Positions 37,182 to 46,915 of a stretch of DNA of 64,000 nucleotides are shown one piece after another. Source of the DNA: an uncultured Alphaproteobacteria bacterium. GTDB lineage: Bacteria > Pseudomonadota > Alphaproteobacteria > RF32 > CAG-239. Position numbers and translations under genes: made by a program. The notes below the pieces were generated by a model. It was not told the DNA's origin. It did not search any database and was given only the letters and a program-made list of their open reading frames with translations. The DNA lies in contig CALYAW010000001.1 in the NCBI GenBank assembly GCA_944393685.1, positions 267,095 to 331,094 on the forward strand, written 5' to 3'. Each line of letters begins with the position of its first letter. Within the stretch, counting starts at the first letter, position 1.

Positions 37182-37836
37182 GAGTTTTCTTTCGATTCTC
37201 GATAATTTCGCAGGCTTTTGCAAAAACTTCTTCAATTGAGAGATCTGAGGTATCAAAAATAACAGCGTCTTTTGCGGGATGACTGCTTTCACGGGAAAAA
37301 TCATTTTTGTCTCTGGCAACGGTTTGTTCAAGTACTTCTGTATAGTCTGCATCTAGACCTTTTTGCAGATATTCATTATAACGTCGCTTAGCTCTGACTT
37401 CAGGAGACGCAGTAACAAACAGTTTTATTTCTGCAAGAGGACAAACAACGGTTCCCGTGTCCCTTCCGTCATAAATGGCGCCACATGCGGGAGAGCCATC
37501 AGCAAAGATAGGATTTTTTGAAAAATCTTGCTGCATTTGCAATAATGCTTTTCTAACATCAGGAATGCTTGCGACAACGGAAGCTGCTTTACTTCCAGCC
37601 AATGAGCGAAATTCAGGATTTTGAGACAATTCCATCATTCTCGGAAAAGTAAGTTCTCGCGCATAACGTATTGCGGCATCGGTATCAGAAAGATTTTTTT
37701 TATTAAGCAACATTTCTAACCCGACGGCACGATAAACCATACCTGTATCAAAATAAGCAAGACCATATTTAGCGGCTAATTTTCCGGCTAAAGTTCCTTT
37801 TCCTGCGGCGGCAGGTCCATCAATTGTAATAAGCAT
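37171..37836 (-). CDS. cmk: Cytidylate kinase
   Basis: 221 residues; phosphorylates CMP and dCMP. P-loop in ITIDGPAAAGKGTLAGKLA; the motifs LAYFDTGMVYRAVG and DGRDTGTVV are diagnostic. A TTG at 37842 is in frame but ATG at 37836 gives the family N-terminus MLITIDGP. Confidence 0.95.
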   Translation of the reverse strand: MLITIDGPAAAGKGTLAGKLAAKYGLAYFDTGMVYRAVGLEMLLNKKNLSDTDAAIRYARELTFPRMMELSQNPEFRSLAGSKAASVVASIPDVRKALLQMQQDFSKNPIFADGSPACGAIYDGRDTGTVVCPLAEIKLFVTASPEVRAKRRYNEYLQKGLDADYTEVLEQTVARDKNDFSRESSHPAKDAVIFDTSDLSIEEVFAKACEIIENRKKTLEK

Positions 37837-37964
37837 TATCAAACCCGATAAAATTGACTGGTTGTAACCAAAATTTTACTACTATGAGATTAACATATTC
37901 CATAAAAAAGAGATAAGAAACATCAAATTGGATTTTATGCCAAAGAATTTAAGGTATACAACGG

Positions 37965-38714
37965 ATGAGCGTACGCTTGAAAAATAAAATTCGATTATAT
38001 ACGGATACGTCTTTAATTTTAGGGAGGATTATTGAGTTAAATCCTCAAGATTCTCATTATTTATGCAATGTAATGCGTTTAACAAAAGGGGCTGCTTTGA
38101 ACTGTTTTAACGCGAAAGATGGTGAATATGAATGTCAAATTGTCACAGCCGACAAGAAGCATTGCTCAATAAGAGTAGATTTCAGAGTCAATAATTCAAT
38201 ACTTGCCCCCGACATTTGGTTGCTTTTTGCACCTCTCAAAAAAGACAAAACGGATTTTGTAATAGAAAAGACAACCGAACTTGGTGTTCATACAATTGTT
38301 CCGATAATAACACAAAACACCATAGCAGAAAAAGTCAGAACGGAGCGTTTCTCAGCACAAGCAAAAGAAGCCGCGGAACAGTGTGAAAGAACGGATATTC
38401 CCATCATAAAAGAAGCTGTTCGTCTGAAAGATTTGTTATGTGCTTGGCCACAAGAAAGAAGATTGTTTTTTTTGGACGAAACTTTAAGCGGTAAAGATTG
38501 TTTAGAGCTGTTTAACGCATATAAGAATCAGCCCGCAGCTATACTTGTTGGTCCCGAAGGAGGGTTTTCATCAGAAGAAAAAGAGTTGATTGACAGCTTG
38601 CCATTTGCTTGCGGAGTGTCATTAGGGCCAAGAATATTACGGGCAGAGACGGCAGCTTGCGCCGCTTTATCTATATGGCAGGCTGTTTGCGGAGATTGGA
38701 GCAAAGGAGAATGA
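37965..38714 (+). CDS. rsmE: 16S rRNA (uracil1498-N3)-methyltransferase RsmE
   Basis: 249 residues, PUA-like N-terminal part plus SPOUT methyltransferase. Recognised by HYLCNVMRLTKG, KTDFVIEKTTELGV, ILVGPEGGFSSEEKELI and LGPRILRAETAACAALS. Followed after one base by a response-regulator gene behind AAGGAG, so they are cotranscribed. Confidence 0.94.
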   Translation: MSVRLKNKIRLYTDTSLILGRIIELNPQDSHYLCNVMRLTKGAALNCFNAKDGEYECQIVTADKKHCSIRVDFRVNNSILAPDIWLLFAPLKKDKTDFVIEKTTELGVHTIVPIITQNTIAEKVRTERFSAQAKEAAEQCERTDIPIIKEAVRLKDLLCAWPQERRLFFLDETLSGKDCLELFNAYKNQPAAILVGPEGGFSSEEKELIDSLPFACGVSLGPRILRAETAACAALSIWQAVCGDWSKGE

Positions 38715-38715
38715 T

Positions 38716-39372
38716 ATGAAAGTTTTAATTGCAGATGATCACGAATTGTTTCTCAAAGGATTAGAGATGATTCTTACGGATTCTTTTCCTCAAATAGAGT
38801 TATGTTTGGCCAAAGATTATCTTGAGATTTTTGAAATTATATCTCATCAACGCGATTTTGATTTGATACTTACCGATTTGGCCATGCCAGGAGCAAAATG
38901 GTTGCAAGCTCTTGAAAAAATTCACAATACTTTGCCCGAGACACCGATTATAATTTTATCGGCGGTTTTTGATAAGGAAGTCGTCCAAAAAACAATTGAG
39001 CTTGGAGCCGCAGGCTATATTCCCAAAACATCATCCAATGCGATAATAGTGGGTGCGGTTAACTTGGTAATGTCAGGAGGGGTTTATATTCCGCCGGAAT
39101 TACTGCAAGATACCAAGCAAGATGAATTTGATTTGTTGAAACAGATAGAGGATATACCCGCGTCTTCGGATAACGCCAAGATACTTTCTCCGCGGCAAAT
39201 TGAAGTTTTACAACTAATTTCCAAAGGTCAATCAAACAAGCAAATTGCTTATGAGTTAGGATTGACGGAAGGAACCGTAAAACTACACGTGACGGCAATC
39301 TTAAAACTTCTTAACGTTTATAATCGAACAGGAGCAGTTGCCGAGGCACAAAAATTGGGTATTCTGAAATGA
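38716..39372 (+). CDS. NarL/FixJ-type response regulator
   Basis: 218 residues. Receiver domain with acidic Asp7-Asp8, phospho-acceptor Asp54 (LILTDLAMPG) and Lys in GYIPKTS; C-terminal LuxR-type helix-turn-helix (LSPRQIEVLQLISKGQSNKQ). The gene stop overlaps the next start (ATGA), coupling it to an Hpt-like protein. No histidine kinase gene is adjacent. Target genes unknown. Confidence 0.92.
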   Translation: MKVLIADDHELFLKGLEMILTDSFPQIELCLAKDYLEIFEIISHQRDFDLILTDLAMPGAKWLQALEKIHNTLPETPIIILSAVFDKEVVQKTIELGAAGYIPKTSSNAIIVGAVNLVMSGGVYIPPELLQDTKQDEFDLLKQIEDIPASSDNAKILSPRQIEVLQLISKGQSNKQIAYELGLTEGTVKLHVTAILKLLNVYNRTGAVAEAQKLGILK

Positions 39373-39713
39373 TTTTTAATCCAAAACAATTACAAACCTA
39401 TTATAATATCTTCGGTAAAGAAAAACTATTGCTTTTATGGGCAGAATATCTTGAGCAATCCCAAATTTCTTGGCATGAAGTGGAGACTCTTGATTGGAGT
39501 GTTCGCCGGTCAAAATTTCATAATTGGCGCTCAAGCAGTTTAGTTTTTGGGATGGAAGATTTTTCTGTTTTATGCACCAAGATAGAAGAAAATATCCTAA
39601 AAAAACGTTTTGAGCAATTGTCAAAACAAATAAAAGATAGTAAAACTTTGTATGAACAGAGTATTATGCAGGTAAAGCAGCATATATGTCAGCTGGAGAA
39701 AAATAATGAGTGA
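39369..39713 (+). CDS. Hpt-like histidine phosphotransfer protein
   Basis: 114 residues, all helical. The segment FHNWRSSSLVFGMEDFSVLC fits the Hpt signature (HxLKGSSxxxG) with His51 as candidate phosphorylated residue. It is coupled to the response regulator by ATGA and overlaps the next gene by 8 bp. The assignment rests on the motif, the size and the neighbour; the Lys after His is replaced by Trp-Arg, so it is a divergent member. Confidence 0.7.
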   Translation: MIFNPKQLQTYYNIFGKEKLLLLWAEYLEQSQISWHEVETLDWSVRRSKFHNWRSSSLVFGMEDFSVLCTKIEENILKKRFEQLSKQIKDSKTLYEQSIMQVKQHICQLEKNNE

Positions 39714-40458
39714 GAAAAAAACTTCGCAAATTCCGATGTACAGTAGTTTTGTATACGGGGATCGTTATAACAGCATAACAGCAAGTGAAGCGTTAGATAC
39801 TAAATTTTCAGCTCGATTGCGTACTTTTTTTCAGTATGACAGATTAGTAGCCTCAGCCTTGCGTAATATTAAGATGAATCAAAATGTACTGCAAATGGGG
39901 CTAGTTTTCGGCAATGAAATTGATCAAGTAGCACAAACCGTTGGCGCTTATGGTCAATATGATATCATTGATGTTAATCCATTTCAGGTATCTCGCAATC
40001 AAGAAAAATATGGAGCGGTTTACCCGTGCCTGCATATTTTTGAGCAAGATGCCGCAACACTTAAAATTGATAAAAAATATGATGTCGTTTTATGTTTTTT
40101 ACTCTTGCAGGAGTTGCCCATTGTGACCAAAATGAAGGTCATAAACAATGCGTTAAATGCGGTAAAAGATGGAGGATGTGCGATATTTATTGATTATCAC
40201 AATCCGCTTTATTGGCATCCTTTGCGCTACGTTGTCCGCATGTATAATCGTCTGCGTCATCCGTTTGTTGAAAAGTTGTGGGATCGTGAGATAGACACTT
40301 TTGCAAAAAATAAGATAGATTTTGTCTGGCGCAAAAGCACCTATTTTGGACGTATGTTCCAAAAAGTTGTGGCTACTCGTAAAAACGATATTAAAGAAAT
40401 CGCATCAACACAAGCTCAAGATGCAACTTTGGAAGATTATTTTTTACCTGATTTCTAG
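39706..40458 (+). CDS. rquA: Rhodoquinone biosynthesis methyltransferase-like RquA
   Basis: 250 residues, a UbiE-related SAM-dependent fold. Segments typical of RquA are VLQMGLVFGNEI, YDIIDVNPFQVSRNQEKYG, DVVLCFLLLQELP, FIDYHNPLYWHPLRYV and WRKSTYFGRMFQKVVA. RquA converts ubiquinone to rhodoquinone, the low-potential quinone used for fumarate reduction without oxygen. Motif I lacks the usual acidic GxGxG, as expected for RquA. Last gene of the rsmE-regulator-Hpt run; converges with the ELM1-like gene with a 15-bp overlap. Confidence 0.85.
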   Translation: MSEKKTSQIPMYSSFVYGDRYNSITASEALDTKFSARLRTFFQYDRLVASALRNIKMNQNVLQMGLVFGNEIDQVAQTVGAYGQYDIIDVNPFQVSRNQEKYGAVYPCLHIFEQDAATLKIDKKYDVVLCFLLLQELPIVTKMKVINNALNAVKDGGCAIFIDYHNPLYWHPLRYVVRMYNRLRHPFVEKLWDREIDTFAKNKIDFVWRKSTYFGRMFQKVVATRKNDIKEIASTQAQDATLEDYFLPDF

Positions 40459-41421
40459 TATTTTGTTTGCAATTAGGTTTGCGCAATCCAGACGCTTCGA
40501 AGGAGTGAATGAGAAAGCGTTTTCATCTTCAAGAGCAACGGCATAACCACCATCAAATAAAGATTGCACAAATCGCAAATGTTTTTTTGTGAGCCAATTA
40601 TGTCCGCGAAAAATAAAAACAGGTTTGCCGGTACTGCAGGCCTCACTACACATTGATACGGTGTCTCCTGTAACAACATGATTATCGGCACAGGCCAAAA
40701 AGCCCATATAAGGGTTTTCTTTTTTTTCTCCCCATAGGAAAGTATAGGCAGGGATATCTTTTAGGTAAGCCATAATAACATTTTGAGGTTCGTCGCCGGT
40801 GCGTCTTGATGTTGTAATCAGAATAGAACCTCCTTGTTTTTGTTTAAAATCAAGAATTTCTTGTGCCAGTAATCTGGCATTATCAACGCTAAACGGTTTT
40901 CCTTTAATAGCTCCGCCGATAATAACCGTTGTCCATGGTCTGGGCAAAGGAGCAAAAACAGATTCCCAATCTTTTTTAGCATTTTTTAAAACTTCTGTAG
41001 ATGCCCGATGAGGGCATCCCGTAATATAAAAGAAATTTTGAGGAGAGTTCTTTTTGCGATCATGTTCGGAAAGTATTAACAATTCAATATCTTTAATGCC
41101 TGTTTTTCCGGGATACATAAGCTGGATAATTTTGGTTTTATTTCCGGACATCTTACGAATATAGCGGGCAATAGGAAGTGTGCGTCTGCTAACGGAAAGA
41201 ACTAAATCCGGATATATATTAGTTTTAAGAGAAGAACTTTCCTTAATATTTACGCCTAATAGGGATTTTCCTCGAATAAAATTTGGTAAAGCGGCCCACC
41301 TTGTATAAACAATTTTTTTTTCAACAACATCAAGATTGTGTTTGAGAGCCATAATAATGCCTTTAGCTTGTCCGACACTTCCCGTTCGGTCGTCAAAAAG
41401 AGCCCAAAGTAATTTTTTCAT
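40444..41421 (-). CDS. ELM1-like (DUF1022/GT-fold) protein
   Basis: 325 residues of the family related to plant mitochondrial fission factor ELM1, widespread in alphaproteobacteria. Recognised by ALFDDRTGSVGQAKGI, IQLMYPGK, TTVIIGGAIKGKPF, SILITTSRRTGDEP and TGDTVSMCSEACSTGKPVFI, a glycosyltransferase-B-like layout. Molecular function in bacteria is not established. Confidence 0.88.
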   Translation of the reverse strand: MKKLLWALFDDRTGSVGQAKGIIMALKHNLDVVEKKIVYTRWAALPNFIRGKSLLGVNIKESSSLKTNIYPDLVLSVSRRTLPIARYIRKMSGNKTKIIQLMYPGKTGIKDIELLILSEHDRKKNSPQNFFYITGCPHRASTEVLKNAKKDWESVFAPLPRPWTTVIIGGAIKGKPFSVDNARLLAQEILDFKQKQGGSILITTSRRTGDEPQNVIMAYLKDIPAYTFLWGEKKENPYMGFLACADNHVVTGDTVSMCSEACSTGKPVFIFRGHNWLTKKHLRFVQSLFDGGYAVALEDENAFSFTPSKRLDCANLIANKILEIR

Positions 41422-41516
41422 GTTTAATAACTTTCAAAAAGTCGTGGCTAATCGATTCTAATATTTGTAGTATATTATTTATCAAGATTAAAACAACCTT
41501 TTAAGGGAGGTTTTCC

Positions 41517-41819
41517 ATGCGCATCATTTTAGCGATTTTTGTTTTTTGTCTTTTACTAAGCTCGCCTTGTTCTGCACAATATGCGGCACAAAACGATGCA
41601 AAATATATAGCTACACTAAAGGCAGTAGTAAATTACAAAATTGATGATGAAGAAAATTTAAGCGCAATTGAGCAACTAAGAGAAAACAAACGATTCAACA
41701 GAGATTTAATGCAAATGCTTGAAAAGCTTCAAAATACGCGCACAAAAAACTCAACCAACCGTAAAGTATACAATATTTTACTTAAGGCCGGAAAAGACAT
41801 TTACAACGAATTAAATTAA
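41517..41819 (+). CDS. Small secreted protein of unknown function
   Basis: 100 residues with a signal peptide (RIILAIFVFCLLLSSPCSA) and a helical mature part (NLSAIEQLRENKRFNRDLMQ). Strong AAGGGAGG ribosome site. Unrecognised. Confidence 0.75.
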   Translation: MRIILAIFVFCLLLSSPCSAQYAAQNDAKYIATLKAVVNYKIDDEENLSAIEQLRENKRFNRDLMQMLEKLQNTRTKNSTNRKVYNILLKAGKDIYNELN

Positions 41820-41882
41820 TTAAGCATTGTTTAATAAAAAAATGCTATTCTGAAGATATAAAAAAACAGAAAGGTCAATGCG

Positions 41883-42047
41883 ATGACATATGACTATAAG
41901 GCGGCTCTTGAGCGTATGACGGCGCGTCGGCAAGAGATAATTCGACAAAAAGGCGGTAAATATGTTGAAGGATTATCACCGCTTTCAACGCAAAAGGAAG
42001 AAACCGTCGTCGTTCGCAAAATAAAAACTCAGGAGAAGTCCGAATGA
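41883..42047 (+). CDS. Small 54-residue protein, coupled to a lipoprotein gene
   Basis: A short basic frame MTYDYKAALERMTARRQEII..., ending VVRKIKTQEKSE. Support comes from an AAAGG site before the ATG and an ATGA overlap of its stop with the next start at 42044. No membrane segment. Function unknown. Confidence 0.7.
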   Translation: MTYDYKAALERMTARRQEIIRQKGGKYVEGLSPLSTQKEETVVVRKIKTQEKSE

Positions 42048-42343
42048 AAAAATTGCTGTGCTTAATGTGTTTAGGAGTTATTGCAGCCTGTACCCGTACG
42101 GAGACAATTTATTGGGAAGAGCCTGATTATAATCGTTTGGCGGCGCATATCAGTGTTGTTGAAAAATCCTCACTTTACGTAACCTATGAATATCGAGACA
42201 TACGAGTTGATGAAGTAGCTCCGATAGCAGCACTTTATTGCCAAGAAAAGGGCAACAAACAAGCAGCGTTATATGCTATCACGATGACCAGAGGCAATGC
42301 GAGACGAGCCACATTTGTCTGCCAAAATCGGAACGAAAATTAG
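42044..42343 (+). CDS. Small lipoprotein
   Basis: 99 residues with a lipobox ending at Cys16 (CLGVIAAC). The mature part has two Cys (ALYCQEKG and TFVCQNRN) that could pair, and a pattern of short strands. Coupled to the preceding 54-residue gene. Unrecognised family. Confidence 0.78.
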   Translation: MKKLLCLMCLGVIAACTRTETIYWEEPDYNRLAAHISVVEKSSLYVTYEYRDIRVDEVAPIAALYCQEKGNKQAALYAITMTRGNARRATFVCQNRNEN

Positions 42344-42354
42344 TCTTTCTCAAA

Positions 42355-42383
42355 CTTGCAAAAGCACATCTTTCTACCTATAT
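42355..42383 (+). promoter_or_regulatory. Heat-shock (RpoH-type) promoter of cbpA-like gene
   Basis: CTTGCAA at 42355-42361, 14-nt spacer, ACCTATAT at 42376-42383; same geometry as at dnaK and dnaJ. Confidence 0.8.
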
Positions 42384-42421
42384 AGCAATAAAGAAAAGAA
42401 TTTTGCAAAAGAGTTAAAACA

Positions 42422-43342
42422 ATGAATAAAAACCTTTATCATGTTTTGGGAGTAAGCAAAGATGCCAGCGAAGCCGAAATAAAATCGGCATATCGTAAAT
42501 TGGCTCGCAAATATCATCCGGATTTGAACAAAGACAACAAGGATGCCGCCGAGAAGTTTAAAGAAATTTCTTGCGCATATGACATTTTAGGAGATAAAGA
42601 AAAACGCAAAAAATACGACAACAATGAGATTGACAGTGACGGTAAACCGACGGGCTTTGGAGCAGGTTTTAGTGGTTCCGGAGGCGGGTATGGGCAATAT
42701 AGCGGCAATCCTTTTGGCGGAGGGAATTTCAATGGCGGTGATTTCGACTTTTCATCAATTTTTGGGAATGATATTTTCTCCCAGTTTACGGGAGGCCGCG
42801 GAGGATTTTCAGGTTTTAGCGGTACTCAAACCAGACGCCCGCGTAAAGGAGCCGATATCAATTATACCATGCGGATTGATTTTTTGGCAGCCGCGCGAGG
42901 TGATGAAAAGACTGTAAACATCAACGGTAAAAATATCAATGTAAAGATTCCTGCCGGTACAATATCCGGACAAACATTGCGCCTCAAAGGACTGGGAGAA
43001 GCAAGTCCGAACGGAGGAAGCGCAGGAGATGTGTTTATAACCATCAATGTTGATAAACATCCCTATTTTTCATTAGAAGGAAACAACATTATAATGGAGT
43101 TGCCAATTAGCATAAAAGAAGCAGTTTTGGGCGCAAAAATTACTGTTCCGACAATAAGCGGTAAAGTTGCTGTTAACATCCCTCCTTATGCATCCGGTGG
43201 TGAAAAATTGCGTCTTAAAGGAAAAGGAATTAAGGGAGGAGATCAAATTATCACCTTAAAGATTTTGTCGCCTAAAAAAGCGGATAGCGCTTTAGAAGAT
43301 GCTCTGCGCCAATTGCCAGACGAAAACATAAGGAATTTTTGA
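42422..43342 (+). CDS. cbpA: CbpA-type DnaJ co-chaperone
   Basis: 306 residues: J domain with HPD ([13 protein letters not shown]), Gly/Phe-rich linker, then directly the C-terminal substrate domains ([20 protein letters not shown]) without a zinc centre, the type II layout of CbpA. Preceded by a heat-shock promoter. Its stop overlaps the next start (TGATG). Confidence 0.9.
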   Translation: MNKNLYHVLGVSKDASEAEIKSAYRKLARKYHPDLNKDNKDAAEKFKEISCAYDILGDKEKRKKYDNNEIDSDGKPTGFGAGFSGSGGGYGQYSGNPFGGGNFNGGDFDFSSIFGNDIFSQFTGGRGGFSGFSGTQTRRPRKGADINYTMRIDFLAAARGDEKTVNINGKNINVKIPAGTISGQTLRLKGLGEASPNGGSAGDVFITINVDKHPYFSLEGNNIIMELPISIKEAVLGAKITVPTISGKVAVNIPPYASGGEKLRLKGKGIKGGDQIITLKILSPKKADSALEDALRQLPDENIRNF

Positions 43343-43899
43343 TGCTTCTGGACTCTTTGAAGAATTTTTCTTGGTACAACGAACCTCAAAATGTTCGTTT
43401 TGTAGAGGAGGGAATGCTGGTTGAAACTTTTCCGCAAACAGATTTTTGGTGTGCGGAACATCACAATTTTTTGAAAGATGATGGGCACTTTTTCTATACA
43501 GAAAAGCAAGGAAATTTTTCACTTTTACTAAAATGGCATTGGAATACAGCTGTATCATCCGACCAATGCGGAATAATGGTTCGCATTGATAGTAATAATT
43601 GGGCCAAGATGGGGTTTTTGTCTCCGGATCTTTCTATCCCACAAATAGGATGCGTAATAACATCCCAAGCTTCATCAGACTGGTCGTCGCACTACCTTTC
43701 TTCTCCGATTTCAGATTTATGGTGCAAGGTGATACGTCGCGGAAATGATTTTGTATTTTTATATTCGTTGGATGGTTTAAAATTTCATCAGATACGCATG
43801 TTTAGCATAAAAGAGATAACATCTGTCGTCAAAACGGGGGCATACTGTTGTTCACCCCAAAAACACACATTTGAGTGTATTTTAGAAAATATTGAATAG
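43342..43899 (+). CDS. DUF1349 (concanavalin-like) protein
   Basis: 185 residues. WYNEPQNVRFVEEGMLVETFPQTDFW and CGIMVRIDSNNWAKMG mark the DUF1349 beta-sandwich family, sometimes annotated as regulation-of-enolase-1-like. The start is ATG at 43342 overlapping the cbpA stop. Cytoplasmic; function unclear. Confidence 0.85.
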   Translation: MLLDSLKNFSWYNEPQNVRFVEEGMLVETFPQTDFWCAEHHNFLKDDGHFFYTEKQGNFSLLLKWHWNTAVSSDQCGIMVRIDSNNWAKMGFLSPDLSIPQIGCVITSQASSDWSSHYLSSPISDLWCKVIRRGNDFVFLYSLDGLKFHQIRMFSIKEITSVVKTGAYCCSPQKHTFECILENIE

Positions 43900-43903
43900 C
43901 AAA

Positions 43904-44545
43904 TCAGATAAATGAGACAATCTCGGCTCTTAATTCCTCAAGACCGATATTTTTTTCAGAACTTGTGCAAAGAACGCGGTTATAGGCAGCGGCATGTTTT
44001 GACACTTCATCTTTCGTCTGTAAAAGAACGCGTTGGAGTTCTTGGGAACGGATTTTATCTGTTTTGGTTAAAACAATCTGATAAGTAACAGCGGCTTTAT
44101 CAAGCATATCCATGATGTCTAAATCAACTTTTTTTATACCATGACGCGAATCAATCAACAAAAAAACACGTTTGAGGCAGACACGGCCTTGCAAATAAGT
44201 AAAGATTAATTTTTGCCATTTTTTGACCAGAGCCTCCGGAGCTTGCGCATATCCATATCCCGGCAAGTCGACCAAATATAATTTATCTGCGAGACAAAAA
44301 TAATTGAGTTGTTGCGTTCGTCCCGGTGTATTTGATGTCTTTGCCAAGCCCTTTTGTTCTGTAAGAGCATTAATAATACTAGACTTTCCGACGTTGGATC
44401 GTCCGGCAAAAGCAACCTCAGGTAGGTCGTCAGCGGGCAGCTGTTCCAACCCTGCCACCCCAAGAACAAATTTTGTTCCTCGTTTGAACAGATTATTGGC
44501 AGCTTCAAGTTGCGAGGCTGTAAAATCTTCTGGTTCAAAGGCCAT
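43904..44545 (-). CDS. engB: Ribosome biogenesis GTPase EngB (YihA/YsxC)
   Basis: 213 residues. G1 [10 protein letters not shown]3 [10 protein letters not shown]4 TKTDK. Essential GTPase for 50S assembly. Its ATG shares a base with the yidC stop (TAATG), so it is translated with yidC; last gene of the rpmH operon. Confidence 0.96.
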   Translation of the reverse strand: MAFEPEDFTASQLEAANNLFKRGTKFVLGVAGLEQLPADDLPEVAFAGRSNVGKSSIINALTEQKGLAKTSNTPGRTQQLNYFCLADKLYLVDLPGYGYAQAPEALVKKWQKLIFTYLQGRVCLKRVFLLIDSRHGIKKVDLDIMDMLDKAAVTYQIVLTKTDKIRSQELQRVLLQTKDEVSKHAAAYNRVLCTSSEKNIGLEELRAEIVSFI

Positions 44546-46212
44546 TAATCAACTCCGATTTTTTTCATAATAACTTTTTGTTGAACAATGGATAGAATAT
44601 TGCTAAGCGTCCAGTAGATAACCAATCCCGAGGCAAAATGTCCGAGCATAAACATAAAAATCACAGGCATCAGAGCAAACATTCTGGCTTGATCTGGATT
44701 TGCCGGTTTGGGATTGAGTTTTTGCTGAACATACATTGTTAACCCCATAACAATTGGCCAAACACCGATATCCAAAAATCCGGGGATTGGTAAATGTGTG
44801 ATAACCGAAATTGTCAAAGGATCAGGAGCGGATAAATCTTTAATCCATCCAATAAACGGAGCGTGACGTATCTCAATGGCGATATTCAGAACCTTATACA
44901 AAGAGAAAAAGACCGGAATCTGAATAAGCATCGGCAGACACCCGGAAGCGGGATTAATCTTCTCTTTGCGGTAAAGTTCCATCATTTCTTGCTGCAATTT
45001 CATCTTATCATCTTTATATTTTTCTTGCAGAGCCTGAATTTTAGGCTGAACTTTTTTCATTTTGGACATGCTTTCATAAGACTTATTTGCAACAGGGAAC
45101 ATCGCCAATCGCAACAATGCCGCAAATACCAAGATTGCCCACCCCATATTTCCTATAAGATTAAAGAGGAAGTTTAAGATATAGAAGAACGGTTTAGTCA
45201 AGAAGTAATACCATCCGAAATCCACAGCCAAATCAAACTTATCAATATGTAAATCTTTTGCATACTGATCAAGGAGAGTAATTTCTTTTGCGCCGACAAA
45301 GAAACGATGCTCAACCGTACCGACACTGTTTGGCTCAATATTTATTGGAGAGCCGACAAAATCTGTCTGATAGCGGTTTTCGGCGATTTTTGCAAATTTA
45401 ACATTATTTTCCTGATTATTGTTCAAAATCAATGCCGAAAACCAATATCTGTCAGAAAAACCGGCCCAACCGCCTTTGCTTTTAAATTCTTCTTTTTTAC
45501 CGTCTTTAAGCGAACTATATTTTATTTCTTTTAAGGTCGAATTAAGCACCCCGCTCATTCCTTCGTGTACAACGCTGGAAGTTGCCTCTTCTTCGATATA
45601 AGCCTTGTTAATTAAGCCATACGGATAAAGCGTAATTTTAGAATTGCTGTTATTTTCAACGGATTGCTCAATCCGAAACATGTAATTTTCGTCGACGCTG
45701 ATTTTTCGAACAAACTTAAGTCCTTGACCATTATTCCATTCTAACACAACAGGTGTTTCAGGTGTCAGTTTCTGTCCTCGAACAGACCATAATGTATCGC
45801 TGTTTGGTAATTTGAGTTTGTTTTGAGCATCAATAAAACCAAATTCAGCATAATAAGGAATATTGGATTGAGCCGGCGCCAACAGTTCAACATCCGGGCT
45901 ATCCGCGTCTAGAGTTTTTTTGTATTTATTTAGATACAGCTCATCAAAACGAGCGCCCTTGATACGAATGGAGCCGCTGATTGCTTCGTTGTTTAATGCA
46001 ATACGTTTGTCTTCTTTAAGGATTGTTGCAATATCAGAAGTTTCTGCTGTCTGGACAAATTTATCAGCGGTCTCAGTTTTTAATTCCGCAGCAATTGGTT
46101 CTGCGTTTGTTTGCAGAGGGTTTTCTTTTTTGGGAAACAACCAATTGGTGGCAAAAATGACGACCATAGATAACAATATGGCAGCATAGAGACCCTTCAT
46201 ATCTTCTTTCAT
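44545..46212 (-). CDS. yidC: Membrane protein insertase YidC
   Basis: 555 residues. N-terminal membrane segment ([18 protein letters not shown]), large periplasmic domain, then the conserved core with [40 protein letters not shown] and later segments. Inserts proteins with or without Sec. ATG behind AAGGAG. Part of rpmH-rnpA-yidD-yidC-engB. Confidence 0.97.
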   Translation of the reverse strand: MKEDMKGLYAAILLSMVVIFATNWLFPKKENPLQTNAEPIAAELKTETADKFVQTAETSDIATILKEDKRIALNNEAISGSIRIKGARFDELYLNKYKKTLDADSPDVELLAPAQSNIPYYAEFGFIDAQNKLKLPNSDTLWSVRGQKLTPETPVVLEWNNGQGLKFVRKISVDENYMFRIEQSVENNSNSKITLYPYGLINKAYIEEEATSSVVHEGMSGVLNSTLKEIKYSSLKDGKKEEFKSKGGWAGFSDRYWFSALILNNNQENNVKFAKIAENRYQTDFVGSPINIEPNSVGTVEHRFFVGAKEITLLDQYAKDLHIDKFDLAVDFGWYYFLTKPFFYILNFLFNLIGNMGWAILVFAALLRLAMFPVANKSYESMSKMKKVQPKIQALQEKYKDDKMKLQQEMMELYRKEKINPASGCLPMLIQIPVFFSLYKVLNIAIEIRHAPFIGWIKDLSAPDPLTISVITHLPIPGFLDIGVWPIVMGLTMYVQQKLNPKPANPDQARMFALMPVIFMFMLGHFASGLVIYWTLSNILSIVQQKVIMKKIGVD

Positions 46213-46295
46213 AAACTAAAACTCCTTAATAACACAGACAGCACTGCTATATTTATTATAAAATCCTTTCTAAAGCAAGCCCGTAAGATAACTTA

Positions 46296-46526
46296 TTATT
46301 TTAATTTTTCTTTTGGAGGAACGGGGTCAAACCCATGTCCTCCCCAAGGATGACAGCGCAATATTCTGCGAATACCGAGATAAGAGCCCTTAAAAACGCC
46401 ATGTATCATAAGAGCCTGAATAAAATATTCCGAACAACTTGGCCTAAATCGGCACACATGGGGCAAAAAAGGCGATATTCCTTTTTGGTACAATCTAATC
46501 AACCAGATCATGAGCTGTCTGATCAT
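46296..46526 (-). CDS. yidD: Membrane protein insertion efficiency factor YidD
   Basis: About 76 residues from the preferred ATG at 46526 (MIRQLMIWLIRLYQKG); the frame is open to 46559. The motif CRFRPSCSEYFIQALMIHG and HPWGGHGFDPVP are diagnostic. Overlaps the rnpA end by about 32 bp. Confidence 0.93.
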   Translation of the reverse strand: MIRQLMIWLIRLYQKGISPFLPHVCRFRPSCSEYFIQALMIHGVFKGSYLGIRRILRCHPWGGHGFDPVPPKEKLK

Positions 46527-46911
46527 TTTTTTTCTCACAGTTGTTCTTATGTTTTTCAAGCAAGAGGTTTATCTCAAAGAGAGCCTTCTTCATATCAGAG
46601 ATTAATACATTGAAGTCGACGGAAGCGGTATTAAATCGTCCGATTAAGACATAATCTGTTTGAGCTACGCCGAATTGAGCAAATAATTTGTCGGCGGCGG
46701 CACGCAAGCGGCGTTTTGTACGATTTCTGATGTGTGCTTTGCCAAGTTTTTTAGTTGCCGTATATCCAAGAAAACAGCATTTGGCGTCAGCTCTCTTTCC
46801 TTCTCTACATAAACTTTGAGTCGCCTGCAGGATTAAAGAAGGCATAACCACCTTAAATCCTTTGGCGACTCTGATAAATTCTTTTCTCTTTTTTAAGACA
46901 AGAACTTCCAT
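46495..46911 (-). CDS. rnpA: Ribonuclease P protein component
   Basis: 138 residues from ATG at 46911, 4 nt after the rpmH stop; the longer frame from 46947 overlaps rpmH and is rejected. The RNR motif is KLGKAHIRNRTKRRLRAA. Protein subunit of RNase P, matures tRNA 5' ends. Confidence 0.93.
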   Translation of the reverse strand: MEVLVLKKRKEFIRVAKGFKVVMPSLILQATQSLCREGKRADAKCCFLGYTATKKLGKAHIRNRTKRRLRAAADKLFAQFGVAQTDYVLIGRFNTASVDFNVLISDMKKALFEINLLLEKHKNNCEKKNDQTAHDLVD

Positions 46912-46915
46912 TTTC

